Below are positions 19,966 through 31,188 of a stretch of 64,000 nucleotides of DNA, piece after piece. The notes below the pieces were generated by a model. That model saw only the letters and a program-made list of their open reading frames with translations. It was not told where the DNA came from and made no database searches. Positions within the stretch are counted from its first letter, which is position 1. Every line of letters begins with the position of its first letter. A program made the translations under genes and the position numbers. Origin of the DNA: Liolophura sinensis (lineage: Eukaryota; Mollusca; Polyplacophora; Chitonida; Chitonidae); NCBI RefSeq assembly GCF_032854445.1, contig NC_088303.1, forward strand, positions 17,305,501 through 17,369,500, read 5' to 3'.

Positions 19966-20631
19966 TTAGTTTAGTTTCCGCTGCATCCGCAAGCTGTATT
20001 TGTTGAGGAAAACCCTTATTTATACAAAATATAAATTCCATAGGACTTAACTATCCATGGCCTGAAAAAAAAAAATATCAAGTATATCTATATGAATAAT
20101 CGCACCCTCAGCTGTATAAATCTTTAGATTTAACTTGGCTCAATTGTTTTTGGCTCAATACAATTTTATTATACTTGGTGGTTGACGTACTGTAATACGT
20201 ATGTTGAAAAAATATGTACATATTTATTTATTTATTACCGTGAAAGCTATATTTACTTGGATGAAAATAACAAGATTATTCAAATTTTATAAAGAAGGGC
20301 TCAAACAAGGTTTAAAAGTTATCAAAATGTAAAGTATATTGATTGTATTATTATTTGAGATTAAGATCTGTTATTATTATTGTGGCGGGGAGGATATATA
20401 GTAGAAAATGTAGTTCAACATATAGTACATATACATGTATTTGTCCGTTAAGAGTGTAAAACCCGGAAATTGAAAAATCAAATTCTATGGTTTGTTTACC
20501 TGATAAAACGTTTTGCTCGAGGCCTGTACACGTAGCAACGTTTGACTTAGTCAACGATTGTAAAGTTTACAGCATTGAGGAAATATAACACAGACCGGAG
20601 GAAAAGGAGATTCACATACATGCATTCTATA
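19966..20631. other. Intergenic between two MITE copies
   Basis: AT-rich, nothing recognised. Confidence 0.5.
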
Positions 20632-20871
20632 CACTCCAAAAATTAATCTGTTAATTTTAACAGCGTCATGCTAGAATGTATTCTGCTATTGCAGTACATT
20701 AATCTGCCAAATATAACACACATGTTCTATTAATTCAACATAAAGGCTCTATTAGACTAACGGGATGTTATGTTGAATATGACAGAATATTGCGTTATAA
20801 TAATAGAATACTTTCTGGCATTACTCAGACAACAGACTTATTTTTAGAATTAACTTGTTAATTTTTTCAGT
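20632..20871. mobile_element. Foldback MITE (TA family), copy 3
   Basis: It lies between TA dinucleotides (20630-20631 and 20872-20873). The left arm starts CACTCCAAAAATTAATCTG; the right arm ends GTTAATTTTTTCAG, complementary to it. The family blocks CTAGAATGTATTCTGC and CAGACAACAGACTT are present. Confidence 0.82.
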
Positions 20872-20873
20872 AC

Positions 20874-23800
20874 CCCAGCGAATAAAACTTTGATCGTTAT
20901 TAAATAACTAAGTATAAAAGAAAAAAAAGCGAAAATGAAGGTGAACAGGAAGACCATGCAATGAAAAATGTGGAAATTTGTACGTTTCTCGAAAATATTT
21001 TGTCGATTTTTGTTACTGGATTGCATGCAGCGTATGTTTTAATTTCGGTGGAATGGGAAAACATTATCTTGGGAAATGTACTCATTTAAAGCAAAGTCTT
21101 CTCATGCACATAAAGGAATCATTCCAACATTTAATGTGTGGATTATACATAAGATGAAAAATATGTGAAATCATTATTAAAACTGACGCCAAAAGTGATC
21201 CATAAACACACCATGAATAAAGGTATAAAAAGACAAAATAAGTAAATGTAGTTTTGGATATTGTTTTCATTGGTCTTCCCACTGAATCTTATGTTTTATA
21301 AGATGAGTCTTTGTTTTATTTTGCTCTAATCTGAATAGATGGGATTTAGATGTTACAGTAAGAGTATCCACAAATATTACTAAAACAAGATAGTAGATAT
21401 GGACGATTTTTCAGGACTGAACAGTACCAAAATTGCACATGCATAGCGAGTATATAAAAACTTGAGTCAGATCTTTAAGACAAAATCATGTTGAGGGTAT
21501 GTAGATTTGGTTATTGGTCCTATAGTATGTACGCACTGATAAGTCATGCATCTATGGGTTATAAGACTGATACAAAAACCGGTGTCCAAATGAATATCGA
21601 TTGCCTTATATAGTGAATTGTTGGTGTTTAGTGACTGTTACTCCGTCCATTATGACGTAACATGTGACATGATCAACATGTTGAGATTTAATCATAATCA
21701 TATGAGTTCGTGAAAATATATATATGTATTATAAAGGTGATAGTCAAGTACTGTGCATTTGCTCAAAAGCTCCGTTTTGTGTCTCTTAAGTCATACATTT
21801 ACCATGTTATTTGTGAACGTTATATAGGTGTGTTGTACACTTGTTTTATATACCTACAGGATATATGTATTGTAATGAAAAATACTTTCTGTTGTATGAT
21901 TAAAATAACATTGTTTATATATGAAACTTAATTTTTTGTGTTGTTTGTTTAATGAATTTTTTCTCTCTTTTGTATGGGAGAACAGATAGATTTACTGAAT
22001 TAAGTAAATACTCAGCCCCTGGTATACTGGTCGATGGCATGCACTGGACAAGGCATTAATGCCTATACATGAGCGTATTCCTGCTGGTTCAGTTTAGACT
22101 TTTTATGTATTTCTGCATGCCATGCTTTGCTGCATTGTAGTGGTGAACTACCAGTATGTAATTTGAGTAAAAATAAACAAACAAATAATTAATACAATAT
22201 CCACCATTTCTTCTTTCTATGTTTTAAATATTATTTGGACTTGGAAAAATCATTCAAATGTAGCATAATATTAAAATGGCCAGCCCTGCATGCTTATCGT
22301 CATTGGCATCGATAGCCGGCGTGTAATGTATCATTTAGTACGTTTCGGTTTAAAAAAAAAAATAGTAGTCCCTAGAAAATATATTTCCTCATTAAGTTAT
22401 TGCACTGCACTTCCCGTGGCTTCTCATATTATTCTCTAAAACTTTGTATATGTAAAGATATATATACAAACCCCACCGAGTTTTAAAGATAGGAATAAAT
22501 TTCTCCTAAGTTATAATTAAAGTAGAAATTAACAGAGATATAATCACTCTTTTTAACAGCTTTATGGGTTATTATGTTGATTATATAGGGCCCGTCAGTC
22601 TTATGGATCAGCTAAAATATATACTTTTGACAAATTATTAACGCAACAGAAATGAATATCTTTCGAGAAAAAATGCTTACTTATTGATACAGCGGAAATG
22701 AAAATATTTCGGGAAAAAATCATGATTTTAATTTTCAAAAATGGACTAAAACGACTACCGGTATCTAAAAAAGGGTCAGACCTTCTCGAGCCTAGACTGC
22801 CTCTGCTCCCTCCCCTATACATATAGGGACTTATATGACTGTAATAGTATATTGTTCCGCTACTTTTGTTCTCCAAAATTATTTACCAGGCTCCGCTCAA
22901 AACCGAGAAAGAGAACATTTTATTTCCGCTCTGTATATCATAAGATTAGTTAACAAACATCGTTTAAAACACGTCTCTGGCTCTCTTAGACAAAGGGGGC
23001 CTTTGCTTTCCCAGCCACCACACCCATGCGGGTTAGACTGATAGAGGTTGGCTTGGGGGGTGGGGATAGATAGGCACCATATGGAACATAGGCCTAGGTA
23101 CCACGTATGAGTCCATATACCTACACAGTTTGTTTAAACAATAAGGATTGTATTACTGACGCACTATGAAGTTACACTTGCCAGTAAAAAAAATAATATT
23201 TAAAAAGTCGCCGTTTCCTCATGAAACATTTATAGTAGGCTGGATATGGTTTTGCGTGTTGTATCAGAGTCTCTCATTTTCAGCCAGATTCAGATTTATT
23301 GTCTTTGTTACCACCGTGATTTCCGATTTGGAAGCTTTTGACTACAGGCTGATATTGCAGAGTTGTCACTATGTGCTTCTCTACGCGTTAGAAGTAGGCC
23401 TACATTAAATTTATATCGGAACTTTCGGAGTTGTGAAGAGGAACCTTTTTTCAAGATAGCTGAACCCAACTGATCTTGTACAACAACAACGCCATGCTGT
23501 AAAAGGTAGGTTGCAGTTATTTTCAATGTCGGTGTTATTTTTAAACTTATAGTCGAACACTAAGAAGCTTAACACCAACAAAATCTACATGTACAATTGC
23601 TAAAAAGACTGATGATATTTTGTGTGGGCAGCTCTTTTTCAAGGTCACTGTACTAAACAACTTGCGAAAAGAACATATAGATGAATATGTTCAATTTACA
23701 AAATCTGATGAAGTCTCCGTGAGTGGGTGAAATGGAGAGAGTGCATATGGTCCTTCAGATTTGTGAAGCGTTCTAAAGTAAGTGTTATTAAAGCTTTTTT

Positions 23801-26376
23801 GTTGTGTTAATTGGCGGTATATATTAGGTTGTGACATCTGTCACCTACTAAACTTTATCAACTCTGTTAGTTTGTTTTATTTTAGAGTACAAATAACAAA
23901 CTTATAAAATTATTATAAAACATTTGATTTTTGCAGTAAAGTTGTCTTTGCATATGCAACAAAAATTACTGCGTGTATTTTTAGGCTCTAATTTGGTTGA
24001 AAGATTATAGTTTTTTCTGTTATGTATTTTTGTTTCAACTGGAATTTCCTGTTATAGATAACACGGTTGTGGTATAGAAAATCATAACTGAGTTTCGAGA
24101 ACATGACCAAAATATGTCACCTGCTAAACTTTATCAAGTCTGTTAGTTTGTTTTATTAATTTGTTTTTTTATTAAAAACTACCGCATGTCAATAGAATAT
24201 TTTTGAACTTATTGTTTGCATTTTATTTTCAGGAGCTTTTGCAAGAGAAACAGAGACAGAATCAGAGTCAGATGGGCACATGGAAGCTGAACAGATGTAT
24301 GTTATGGATGCCATGTAGTATGTTATCCTCGTCAGAAAAAAAATCAAATTTTTCAGCCATTTAGATCCATTTTGTAAATGAAAATAAAACTGAATTTTAG
24401 ATGTATCCATAAGTTTTGAAATTTTTTTATTTTATTGCAAACTGATTTTCAATTAGAGCATATTGCATAGGGTAGTTGTTTTACTTTAAATGTAATATTT
24501 CAATATCATATAGTGGTCATGCAGCCTTATTCTTGTTTGGAAGTAGTTTCTAATGCTACTTTCCTGATTTCCGTGTCCGTTAACACTATACATTACAATG
24601 CTGCATACGTAAAAGTAGCTGATTTTGTTAATATTTTGATCGTGTTTTATGACAACATGATTCTTTTATCATGGTGTTGCATTGGTGTTGCATTGGAATG
24701 TACATCTTAGTCAGAATAGACAACTAGACAGCTTGGCGGAAATCAACTTCCTGATCTACAGGATAACAAAAGAGTGGCGGTGATACAGGCCTAAGTAGCA
24801 AGACGATAGCAATATACATGACCTTTGGTGCATCTTAAACAGATGAATGACCCAAAGTTCATTCCAAACGGGTTTTAATGTCTGTGTTGTGCTTGATTAT
24901 ACTGCGCTTACTTAATTATGATTCAAATTTTAATAATTTATCACATAATAATGAAAAGTTGTAGGTTATTTACACAAAAACGCAAGCATGCATTGATGTA
25001 AAGTTATAAGAAAGCAGTAGATTATTTAGAGCTGCTCTCATATCATCATTCCACCAAATGACCTCTTCAAACTAATGTATTTCACTCTTATTTTAGGATA
25101 TTAAAATACATGCTCCCAGCCCCAACACACACACACACAAATTCACCCCTACTTTCTACGGGTGATTCAAATATAGCACGAGTTACAGTTATAGCATAAT
25201 GAGCCATGCAGTCGACCGTCATATAGACCAGCTACCTGAAGGCCTTTCAAGTTTCAATTTTTTTTCTGTATACCCTATGTACATCGGAATTTACTTTTTA
25301 CCTATATGGACATGTTGAAGGCCTACAAAGCGTAAAAGATATTCCAAGCGTCACAGCGACATCTATGTTGTCAACACACCTTCTGTTCCAACTTTGTATT
25401 ATAGTTTTATGTGTTGAAATCTTCACACAAGTGAGTCACAATATTGCAAAAACCGTAGCGGGAATACATGGATGATTAAAAGCAAGCGACATTGAGTTTA
25501 AGCTATTTCACTAACTGCGGCGATATTTTCCTTGTCAACTTGCATCTCAATGGCTGTAAGTCCACCTTGAAGTCATACACGATGGCGGGGGAGGAGGGCA
25601 GGCCTGGAGGTCAAGCCTATGGCTCCTTTCGTGGCTTCAGTGTCATTTGTTTTAAGTGGTAGGCCTCCATAGACTACTGAGTTTCGAGGAGTCAAATCGA
25701 CATTGTATAGTTAAAATGTATTTCATGCATAAACACACAGACGTGCGCTGACCCATTACCCTATCGCCCCTGTCAGTATATGCACTTGGAACAATCCCTT
25801 CTTGTACGCCTACACTTTGACGCTTTCAACATAAAATAAATCACGGATTACATGCAGATTGTTGTGAAGGTATTTTTTAAACATTTCACAAACTTAGTAC
25901 ATTATTACGCTGCTTTTTTTTATACTTTCAAACAAAATGACTAGCAATGCATAGAAATGAAGAAGTTTCATGGGGCACATATTTGTTAAATTAAGCTGTA
26001 CAAAATGCCACATTCAAGATGATCGTCAAAGTGTCACAGGAAATAGCTTTCAGTTTATCTGACGGATACTCCTTACAGCGCATGCGTTGCTCTCTACGTT
26101 CGCTTTACACAACTGCCACCACTAGCAAATTTTGTACAGAAATCTTGAACAACGCCGAGGTCACTGGTGTCACAGTGATGAGGTGGGAAGTATATCCGAA
26201 AACACAAACCATCCGTTTCAGCCTTTGTTTCTAATAATACTTAATAGACATGCATTCTAAACTATGCAGAACATGATTCTAACCAACACGTGAGACAATA
26301 TTATTGATGAATGCTGGATTAAATAGTTCCACCCGACGACACAAGTAACTAGCCTACGTGCGTCTCATTGGCTCCA
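20874..26376. other. Gene-poor intergenic stretch
   Basis: No recognisable gene. A 43-bp direct repeat (containing ACTAAACTTTATCAA and TCTGTTAGTTTGTTTTATT) occurs at 23839-23881 and 24115-24157. A stretch after an acceptor-like TTTTATTTTCAG at 24220-24231 stays open for 27 codons with an acidic product, which could be a terminal exon but is unsupported. A short CA run is at about 25125-25140. Confidence 0.45.
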
Positions 26377-26380
26377 AAGG

Positions 26381-26515
26381 TTGTAATATGTCATTGCATT
26401 GAACATGGAACAAATTAGACTACTCTAACTGTCACGACAGTTTACGACACTGTACCGCTTATTAGTAATAAATACTTCTATGTCACCCCACCGACGAATC
26501 CAGGTGATCATGACA
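26381..26515 (+). repeat. 5' LTR
   Basis: About 135 bp, very similar to 30522-30658. Shared blocks include AATATGTCATTGCATTG, GTCACGACAGTTTAC and CTTCTATGTCACCCCAC, with an AATAAA before the end. It ends in CA, as LTRs do; its start is only approximately TG-like. Confidence 0.88.
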
Positions 26516-26530
26516 TGGTGGCAGCGGTGA
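26516..26530 (+). promoter_or_regulatory. Primer-binding site (candidate)
   Basis: TGGTGGCAGCGGTGA begins directly after the 5' LTR. A leading TGG pairs with the CCA end of a tRNA primer. The tRNA identity cannot be settled by eye. Confidence 0.65.
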
Positions 26531-26631
26531 AAACGCGAAATTCGTGTTAAATCTGACAGTAACGATCGCTCCGAGTGAAACAGACTTTGATTCTGAGTCA
26601 ATGTGGATTGTTTTACTGTTGTTTCAGTGCG

Positions 26632-27343
26632 ATGGATTCACTGAAACCGCCGGAACCGCTTCATTTGGCGAGCGGGAATGTGAGCAAAAACTGGCGCCGC
26701 TTTAAACAACGTTGGGAGTTGTACAGACTGGAATCGGGTGAGGACGGAAAATCCGATGAAGTGCAGTGCGCTATCTTTCTACATTTGAGTGGGGACGAAG
26801 CACTAGAAGTCTTTAACACCATGGATTTGTCTCATGATGACAGGAAATCACTTGAAGCCGAGTTCGACAGTTTTGAGAGACATTGCAATCTGTGCAAGAA
26901 CATTTCCTTTGAGAGATCTAAATTCGGTACGAGATCTCAGCTGGATGGTGAGAGTATCGATCAGTTTGTCACTGATTTGAAGTCAGTTGATGCGAACTGT
27001 GAGTATGGAACTTTGGCCGAAAGTTTAATGCGTGGTCGCATTTTGTTTGGTATTATAGACTATGCCTTGAGAGTTAGGTTGTTGAGGATACCTGACTTGA
27101 CATTGGATGGAACTGTTGAACTGTGTAGAGCTCAGGAGACATATAAAGCCCAGTTAATGACATTAAGTGACGGCGTAGCCGCAAGTACTGGAAGCCAACT
27201 GCGAGAAAAACCCAAACAGAGCACTAAATCTTCCCAAAAGTCACAGAAGAACATCTGGGGATATGATATGCATGACATATCTCATTGTCCTGCGGGAAAT
27301 AAGTCCTGTAATAACTGTAGTTCTGTCGGACATTTTACGTCCA
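26632..27343 (+). pseudogene. gag of the Ty3/gypsy element, 3'-truncated
   Basis: It encodes a capsid-like polyprotein for particle assembly and RNA packaging. It starts at ATG 26632, the first Met that leaves a typical gag N-terminus (MDSLKPPEPL). About 237 codons are open through the capsid-like region (residues 20-180) and a basic Lys/Gln/Ser-rich linker to a zinc-knuckle (CNNCSSVGHF). The last Cys of that knuckle is lost because a SINE-A 3' fragment begins there, after which the frame stops at 27381. A first knuckle seems decayed. Confidence 0.85.
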
Positions 27344-27434
27344 GATTTCTTCCCACCATAATGCTGGCCGCCGTCGTATAAGTGAAATATTCTTGAGTAC
27401 GGCGTAAAACACCAATCAAATAAATAAATAAATT
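27344..27434 (+). mobile_element. SINE-A 3' fragment inserted in gag
   Basis: It contains only the family's last 90 bp: CCCACCATAATGCTGGCC, GTGAAATATTCTTGAGTACG, GGCGTAAAACACCAATC and an AAATAAATAAATAAA tail. It truncates the gag frame inside a zinc knuckle. The 5' truncation is typical of retroposition. Confidence 0.9.
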
Positions 27435-27540
27435 GTAGTGCAGAGTGATATTGACAATTTGGATAGTCGCTCTACAGCTGTCAGAATGAATTTGATCGCA
27501 CGTCTTGACATTGTAACATACCCAGAGGAAAGATGTGTTT

Positions 27541-28433
27541 GGTGAACTAGGTCTAATGAAAGACATTATGGTTAAAATTAAGTTGCGAGATGACGCTATT
27601 CCGTATTTTTGCTACAACACCTATCCCACGACTTAAGCAAGTTGAGGAAGAGCTCAAGCGCAAGGAGCCTCTTGGAGTGATAACTTCTGTCACAGAACCG
27701 ACTGATTGGTGTTCACACATGGTCGTTGTGCCTAAACGTGGTGGTAATGTACGCATTTGCATTGATCTAAAGCCACTTAATAAAGCCGTTACGTGTGAGT
27801 TGTATACTTTACCATCCGTCGATGACATACTTCATAAATTGTCAGGAGCTAAGGTATTTTCTAAGTTAGATGCATCGTCTGGTTATTGGCGGTGTGGGCT
27901 TCATGAAGAAAGTAATAAATTAACAACTTTCATAACGCCTATTGGCAGATTCAGATTCTTAACATTGTCGTTTTTGAATTTCAAGTGCCAGTGAAATTTT
28001 CTAACGTGCAATAACTCATTTGTTAGATAGTTTACCCGGGTCAGCGGTATTCCAGGATGACGTCATGGTATTTGGTCCAGATGTAAAAGGACATGATGAC
28101 AATTTATCCAGTGTTCTTAAGAAAGTGAGTGAATCTGGCATGAAACTCAATAAGAAGAAATGTGAAATTAGATAGCCTAGTGTTGAGTTCTTGGGACATT
28201 TGGTGAGTAAGCCTCATCCTGATAAAGTTCAAGCCATAAAGGACCTAAACCCACCTACCGACGTTAAACAGCACAGGCAGGTAGTGGGTATGATAAACTA
28301 TTTGGGGAAACATGTTCCTCAAATGGCCGAGATAGCTGTTCCGCTTAATGACTTGTTGCAAACACATGTGGTATGGTCCTGGAATGAACCTCAGGAACGA
28401 GCGTTTCAGAAATTAAAGGACGATTTCTGAGTC
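27541..28433 (+). pseudogene. pol: reverse transcriptase remnant
   Basis: Recognisable RT in at least two frames. An N-terminal part (27590-27985) has VVVPKRGGNVRICIDLKPLN and the catalytic Asp region FSKLDASSGYW. A frame break and a short loss follow. The second catalytic motif appears as FQDD near 28050 where most relatives have YxDD. After a stop at about 28171 comes the thumb and connection (VEFLGHLVSKPHPDKV and the INYLGKHVP region, 28191-28430). No protease lies between gag and RT. It cannot make a working enzyme. Confidence 0.88.
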
Positions 28434-29251
28434 ACCGGTCCTAGCTTCTTATGATGCTAATAAGCCGACAACAGTGAGTGCTGACCCTAGTCAGTACTGT
28501 GTTGGAGCTATGTTAATGCAACAACACAGTGATGGGCTGAAACCCGTGGCTTAATGTGCTCGTCGACTAATGAGTACATTTGTGGACTCGAACATTTCAG
28601 CTTGTTGACCGACCACAAACCACTGGTTCCACTGATCAGTGATCGGAACAATGAGCAAGCTCCAGTGAGATGTCAAAGACTGTTACTTAGACTGATGCGG
28701 TGTAATGCTAAGGATCAGTCTGTAACTGGGAAGGGTCTAGTCATAGCAGACTTATTGCCCACATCGCCCAGACCTCCCATGAATACAACCTATGTACCAG
28801 ATACAGAGCCTGAGATTGTTGTTTATATGCAGTCAGTTGGAGCTAACCTGCAGATCTCAGATCCATGGCTTCGCGAAATCAGATTGTCAACTGACAACGA
28901 TCTCGAATTGCAGAAAGTGATCGACTATATCATGGAAGGCTGGCCCAGATTTGTGCACAGTATTGACAATGATGTTCGTGGGTTTCACAGTATCTGTGGA
29001 GAACTGAGTGTTGTTGATGGACTGTTAGTGCGTGAGACGCGCATTGTTATTCCTGAGTGTGTGCGGGGGAGTGCACTGGGGAAACTTCATCATGGACATC
29101 AGGGACTGACTAAATGTCGTGAGCGAGCCAAACAGACAGTCTGTTGGCCGGGACTTAATGACGCGATTGAACGCGTCGTGAAACATTGGATCTACACCAC
29201 TGCCAGAACGTCCTTGGCAGGCAGCTGGTGCGGATGTGTGTGAACTGAATC
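28434..29251 (+). pseudogene. pol: RNase H remnant and integrase N-terminal zinc domain
   Basis: From about 28440 an RNase-H-like stretch (SADPSQYCVGAMLMQQH) is cut by a stop, then resumes at 28554 with LLTDHKPLVPLI and an internal deletion. Around 29040-29190 the integrase HHCC region is visible (KLHHGHQGLTKCRERAK followed by CWPGL), but the downstream Cys pair is not clear. The coding frame is broken at 29252-29262, where a SINE has inserted. Confidence 0.82.
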
Positions 29252-29262
29252 GCGAGAATTAT

Positions 29263-29528
29263 TTATTTATTTATTTGATTGGTGTTTTACACCGTACTCA
29301 AGAATATTTCACTTATACGACGGTGGTCAGCTTTATGGTGGGAGGAAACCGGGCAGAGCCCGAGGGAAACCCACGACCATCCGCAGGTTGCTGCAGACCT
29401 TCCCACTTACGGCCGGAGAGGAAGCCAGCATGAGCTGGACTCGAACTCACGGCGACTGCATTGGTGAGAGACTCGTGGGTCATTATGCTGTGCTAGCGCG
29501 CTACCCAACTGAGCCACGGTGGCCCCTG
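29263..29528 (-). mobile_element. SINE-A, full length, inserted in integrase
   Basis: This 266-bp minus-strand copy is flanked by a perfect 11-bp target duplication, GCGAGAATTAT, at 29252-29262 and 29529-29539. Read on its own strand, the head has an A box TGGCTCAGTTGGGTAGCG and a B box GAGTTCGAGTCC. The conserved body follows, then the 3' end and an AAATAAATAAATAA tail. The insertion splits the integrase core without other loss. Confidence 0.97.
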
Positions 29529-30145
29529 GCGAGAATTATCTCGTAGTTGTAGACTACTATTCGAGATATATTGAGACCGCTTACCTACCTACTAGAAAGG
29601 CCAGTGTAGTTATTGGGAAACTGAAGAACATGATATCTCGTTGGGGTATCCCAGAGACACTGGTAAGTGATAACGGACCTCAGTTCACTTGCGATGAGTT
29701 TGATGTTTTTGTGAAAACGTATGGCATCAAGCATGTATCTAGTAGCCCTCACTTCCACCAGTCAAACGGTGAGGCAGAAAGAGCTGTGCAGATAGCAAAG
29801 AACATTATCCGTCAAAAGGATCCATTCCTTGCCTTACTGTCGTACAGAGATACGCCTACATCGAGCTTAGGCTACAGTCCGAAAGAATTGATGTTGTCAA
29901 GGAAAGTTAGGACGACTGTTCCTGGCTTGCCCAGCATGTTACAGCCAAAATGGCCTAACGGAAGCCAGATCCAGCATAATGATAGCCGAACCAAATCTGA
30001 CCAGGCCTATCATTTCAACAAGACGCAAGGAGCCACAGATTTGCCTGTGTTACATCTCGGAAACAACGTTCGCATGAAACTTGACAACGACAAACAGTGG
30101 AGTCCTGCCGGTACTGTTGTTAAAGAGTCTGTATATCCGAGATAG
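29529..30145 (+). pseudogene. pol: integrase catalytic core and C-terminus
   Basis: This is the DDE integrase that joins retrotransposon cDNA to chromosomal DNA. The three acidic positions are visible: VVVDYYSRYIE, then LVSDNGPQFTCDEF, then HQSNGEAERAV. The apparent Met start at 29519 lies in the SINE, so it is not the true start of the protein. The frame stays open for about 200 codons to TAG at 30143-30145, ending early in a basic C-terminal region. The catalytic residues survive, but the protein is cut off from its N-terminal domain by the SINE. Confidence 0.9.
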
Positions 30146-30508
30146 TACGTAGTACGAAGCTTTTGATCAAAATGTCATCATTTGGACGTCATATCAAACC
30201 AGTCAAGTGATTAGACTTGTGACTGCAATCTGTAGTTTATAGCCTGACTGATTATAATCAAAGTGGACAGTTAAGGAGTTTTGTGTATGATTAATGTTTG
30301 TCGTGTTCAAGGTTTGAAAGTAATGTGTGCTCTAATGATGTGTCGCACATTTCATGATAAACTTTCTTTTAGGAAAAATTTTGATTTTGTAATTTCAAGT
30401 TTCGGATGGACAAGTTCTGAAAAAAAATTAGCGGTGTTTTTTTGCTATATGATTCGTGTTCCTGGATCGAAAACTTCCCCGGTTTAACCGAACTTGAACT
30501 GTAAACTT

Positions 30509-30521
30509 TTAAAAGGAGAGG
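30509..30521 (+). promoter_or_regulatory. Polypurine tract
   Basis: AAAAGGAGAGG lies directly before the 3' LTR, the position of the plus-strand primer in LTR retrotransposons. Confidence 0.75.
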
Positions 30522-30658
30522 TGGTATAATATGTCATTGCATTGTGCATGGAAGAAACGAGACTACTCTAGTTGTCACGACAGTTTACCAGGCTGTACCG
30601 TTTGTAGGTAATAAACTCTTCTATGTCACCCCACGGACAAGTCCATGTGGTCATGACA
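30522..30658 (+). repeat. 3' LTR
   Basis: 137 bp starting TGGTATAATATG and ending CATGACA, closely matching 26381-26515 with scattered substitutions, so the insertion is not very recent. It contains AATAAA and is followed by the AAGG duplication. Confidence 0.88.
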
Positions 30659-30876
30659 AAGGTCAAACTTGTTTGGTGGTGGCAGTGATGTAAAAAGAGC
30701 TAAGATAGCGGCACACACTCAGTAAAGAGTATGTATCTGACGACTTGTTTACAGATTCACAATTCTCCATGTGGTAGACATACAGACAGACTGTTGATGC
30801 TGCATCTGCCAATTCCTCATGCATATACGTAGGTGTACATGATGACGGTCAACATGTCGACTGCCAAGGACCAGCA

Positions 30877-31188
30877 TCTATGGCCCAGCCGTGAGAGCGT
30901 CCGCTTCTGGGTGGTAGATCCAGGGTCAATCTTGGGTCGGGTCACACCTAAGACCTTAAAAGAGGAAAGAGGTAGCTTCCTAGCTTGGCGTTCAGCATTA
31001 AGTGCAACGAATGCTTGACCCGTGTCAATATTTGCCTTGAGTAAGTCCTTTCAGTGAAGCAGCACTAGATAAAAGAGCGGTGGAAATGCGTCCTGCAACA
31101 AGGTGGCACATTACATGCGCTCTAAGGATTCCTTCGTCGTCATATTACAGAAAAATTGCGACGATAAACCCCAACACTCCCTCACTCG
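30877..31188 (+). mobile_element. SINE-B, near full length
   Basis: The head has GGTGGTAGATCCAGGGTC and GGGTCGGGTCACACC, followed by GAAGCAGCACTAGATAAAAG, ACAAGGTGGCACATTACATG and a TAAACCCCAACACTCCCTCA 3' end. It directly abuts, and appears to cut off, an LTR remnant of the inverted gypsy relic. Confidence 0.9.

Larger units (their letters stand above)
26381..30658 (+). mobile_element. Ty3/gypsy LTR retrotransposon, degraded
   Basis: A single insertion flanked by the 4-bp target duplication AAGG (26377-26380 and 30659-30662). The order is 5' LTR, primer-binding site, gag, reverse transcriptase, RNase H remnant, integrase, purine tract, 3' LTR; this RT-RH-IN order defines Ty3/gypsy. Protease and parts of RT and RNase H are missing or out of frame, several stops interrupt pol, and two SINE-A copies have inserted (27344-27434 and 29263-29528). 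No env-like frame follows integrase. It is inactive as it stands. Confidence 0.92.

Noticed and set aside
22601-22876. Minus-strand 91-codon frame containing GGSRGSLGSR
   Set aside because: No domain or conservation evident; it looks like a chance frame or repeat remnant.
24232-24318. Possible acidic terminal exon after TTTTATTTTCAG
   Set aside because: Only 27 codons with no partner exon found; it could not be supported.
29263-29528. tRNA gene on the minus strand
   Set aside because: A and B boxes are present, but the rest does not fold as a tRNA; it is the head of SINE-A. The same applies to 53956, 55435 and the SINE-B heads.
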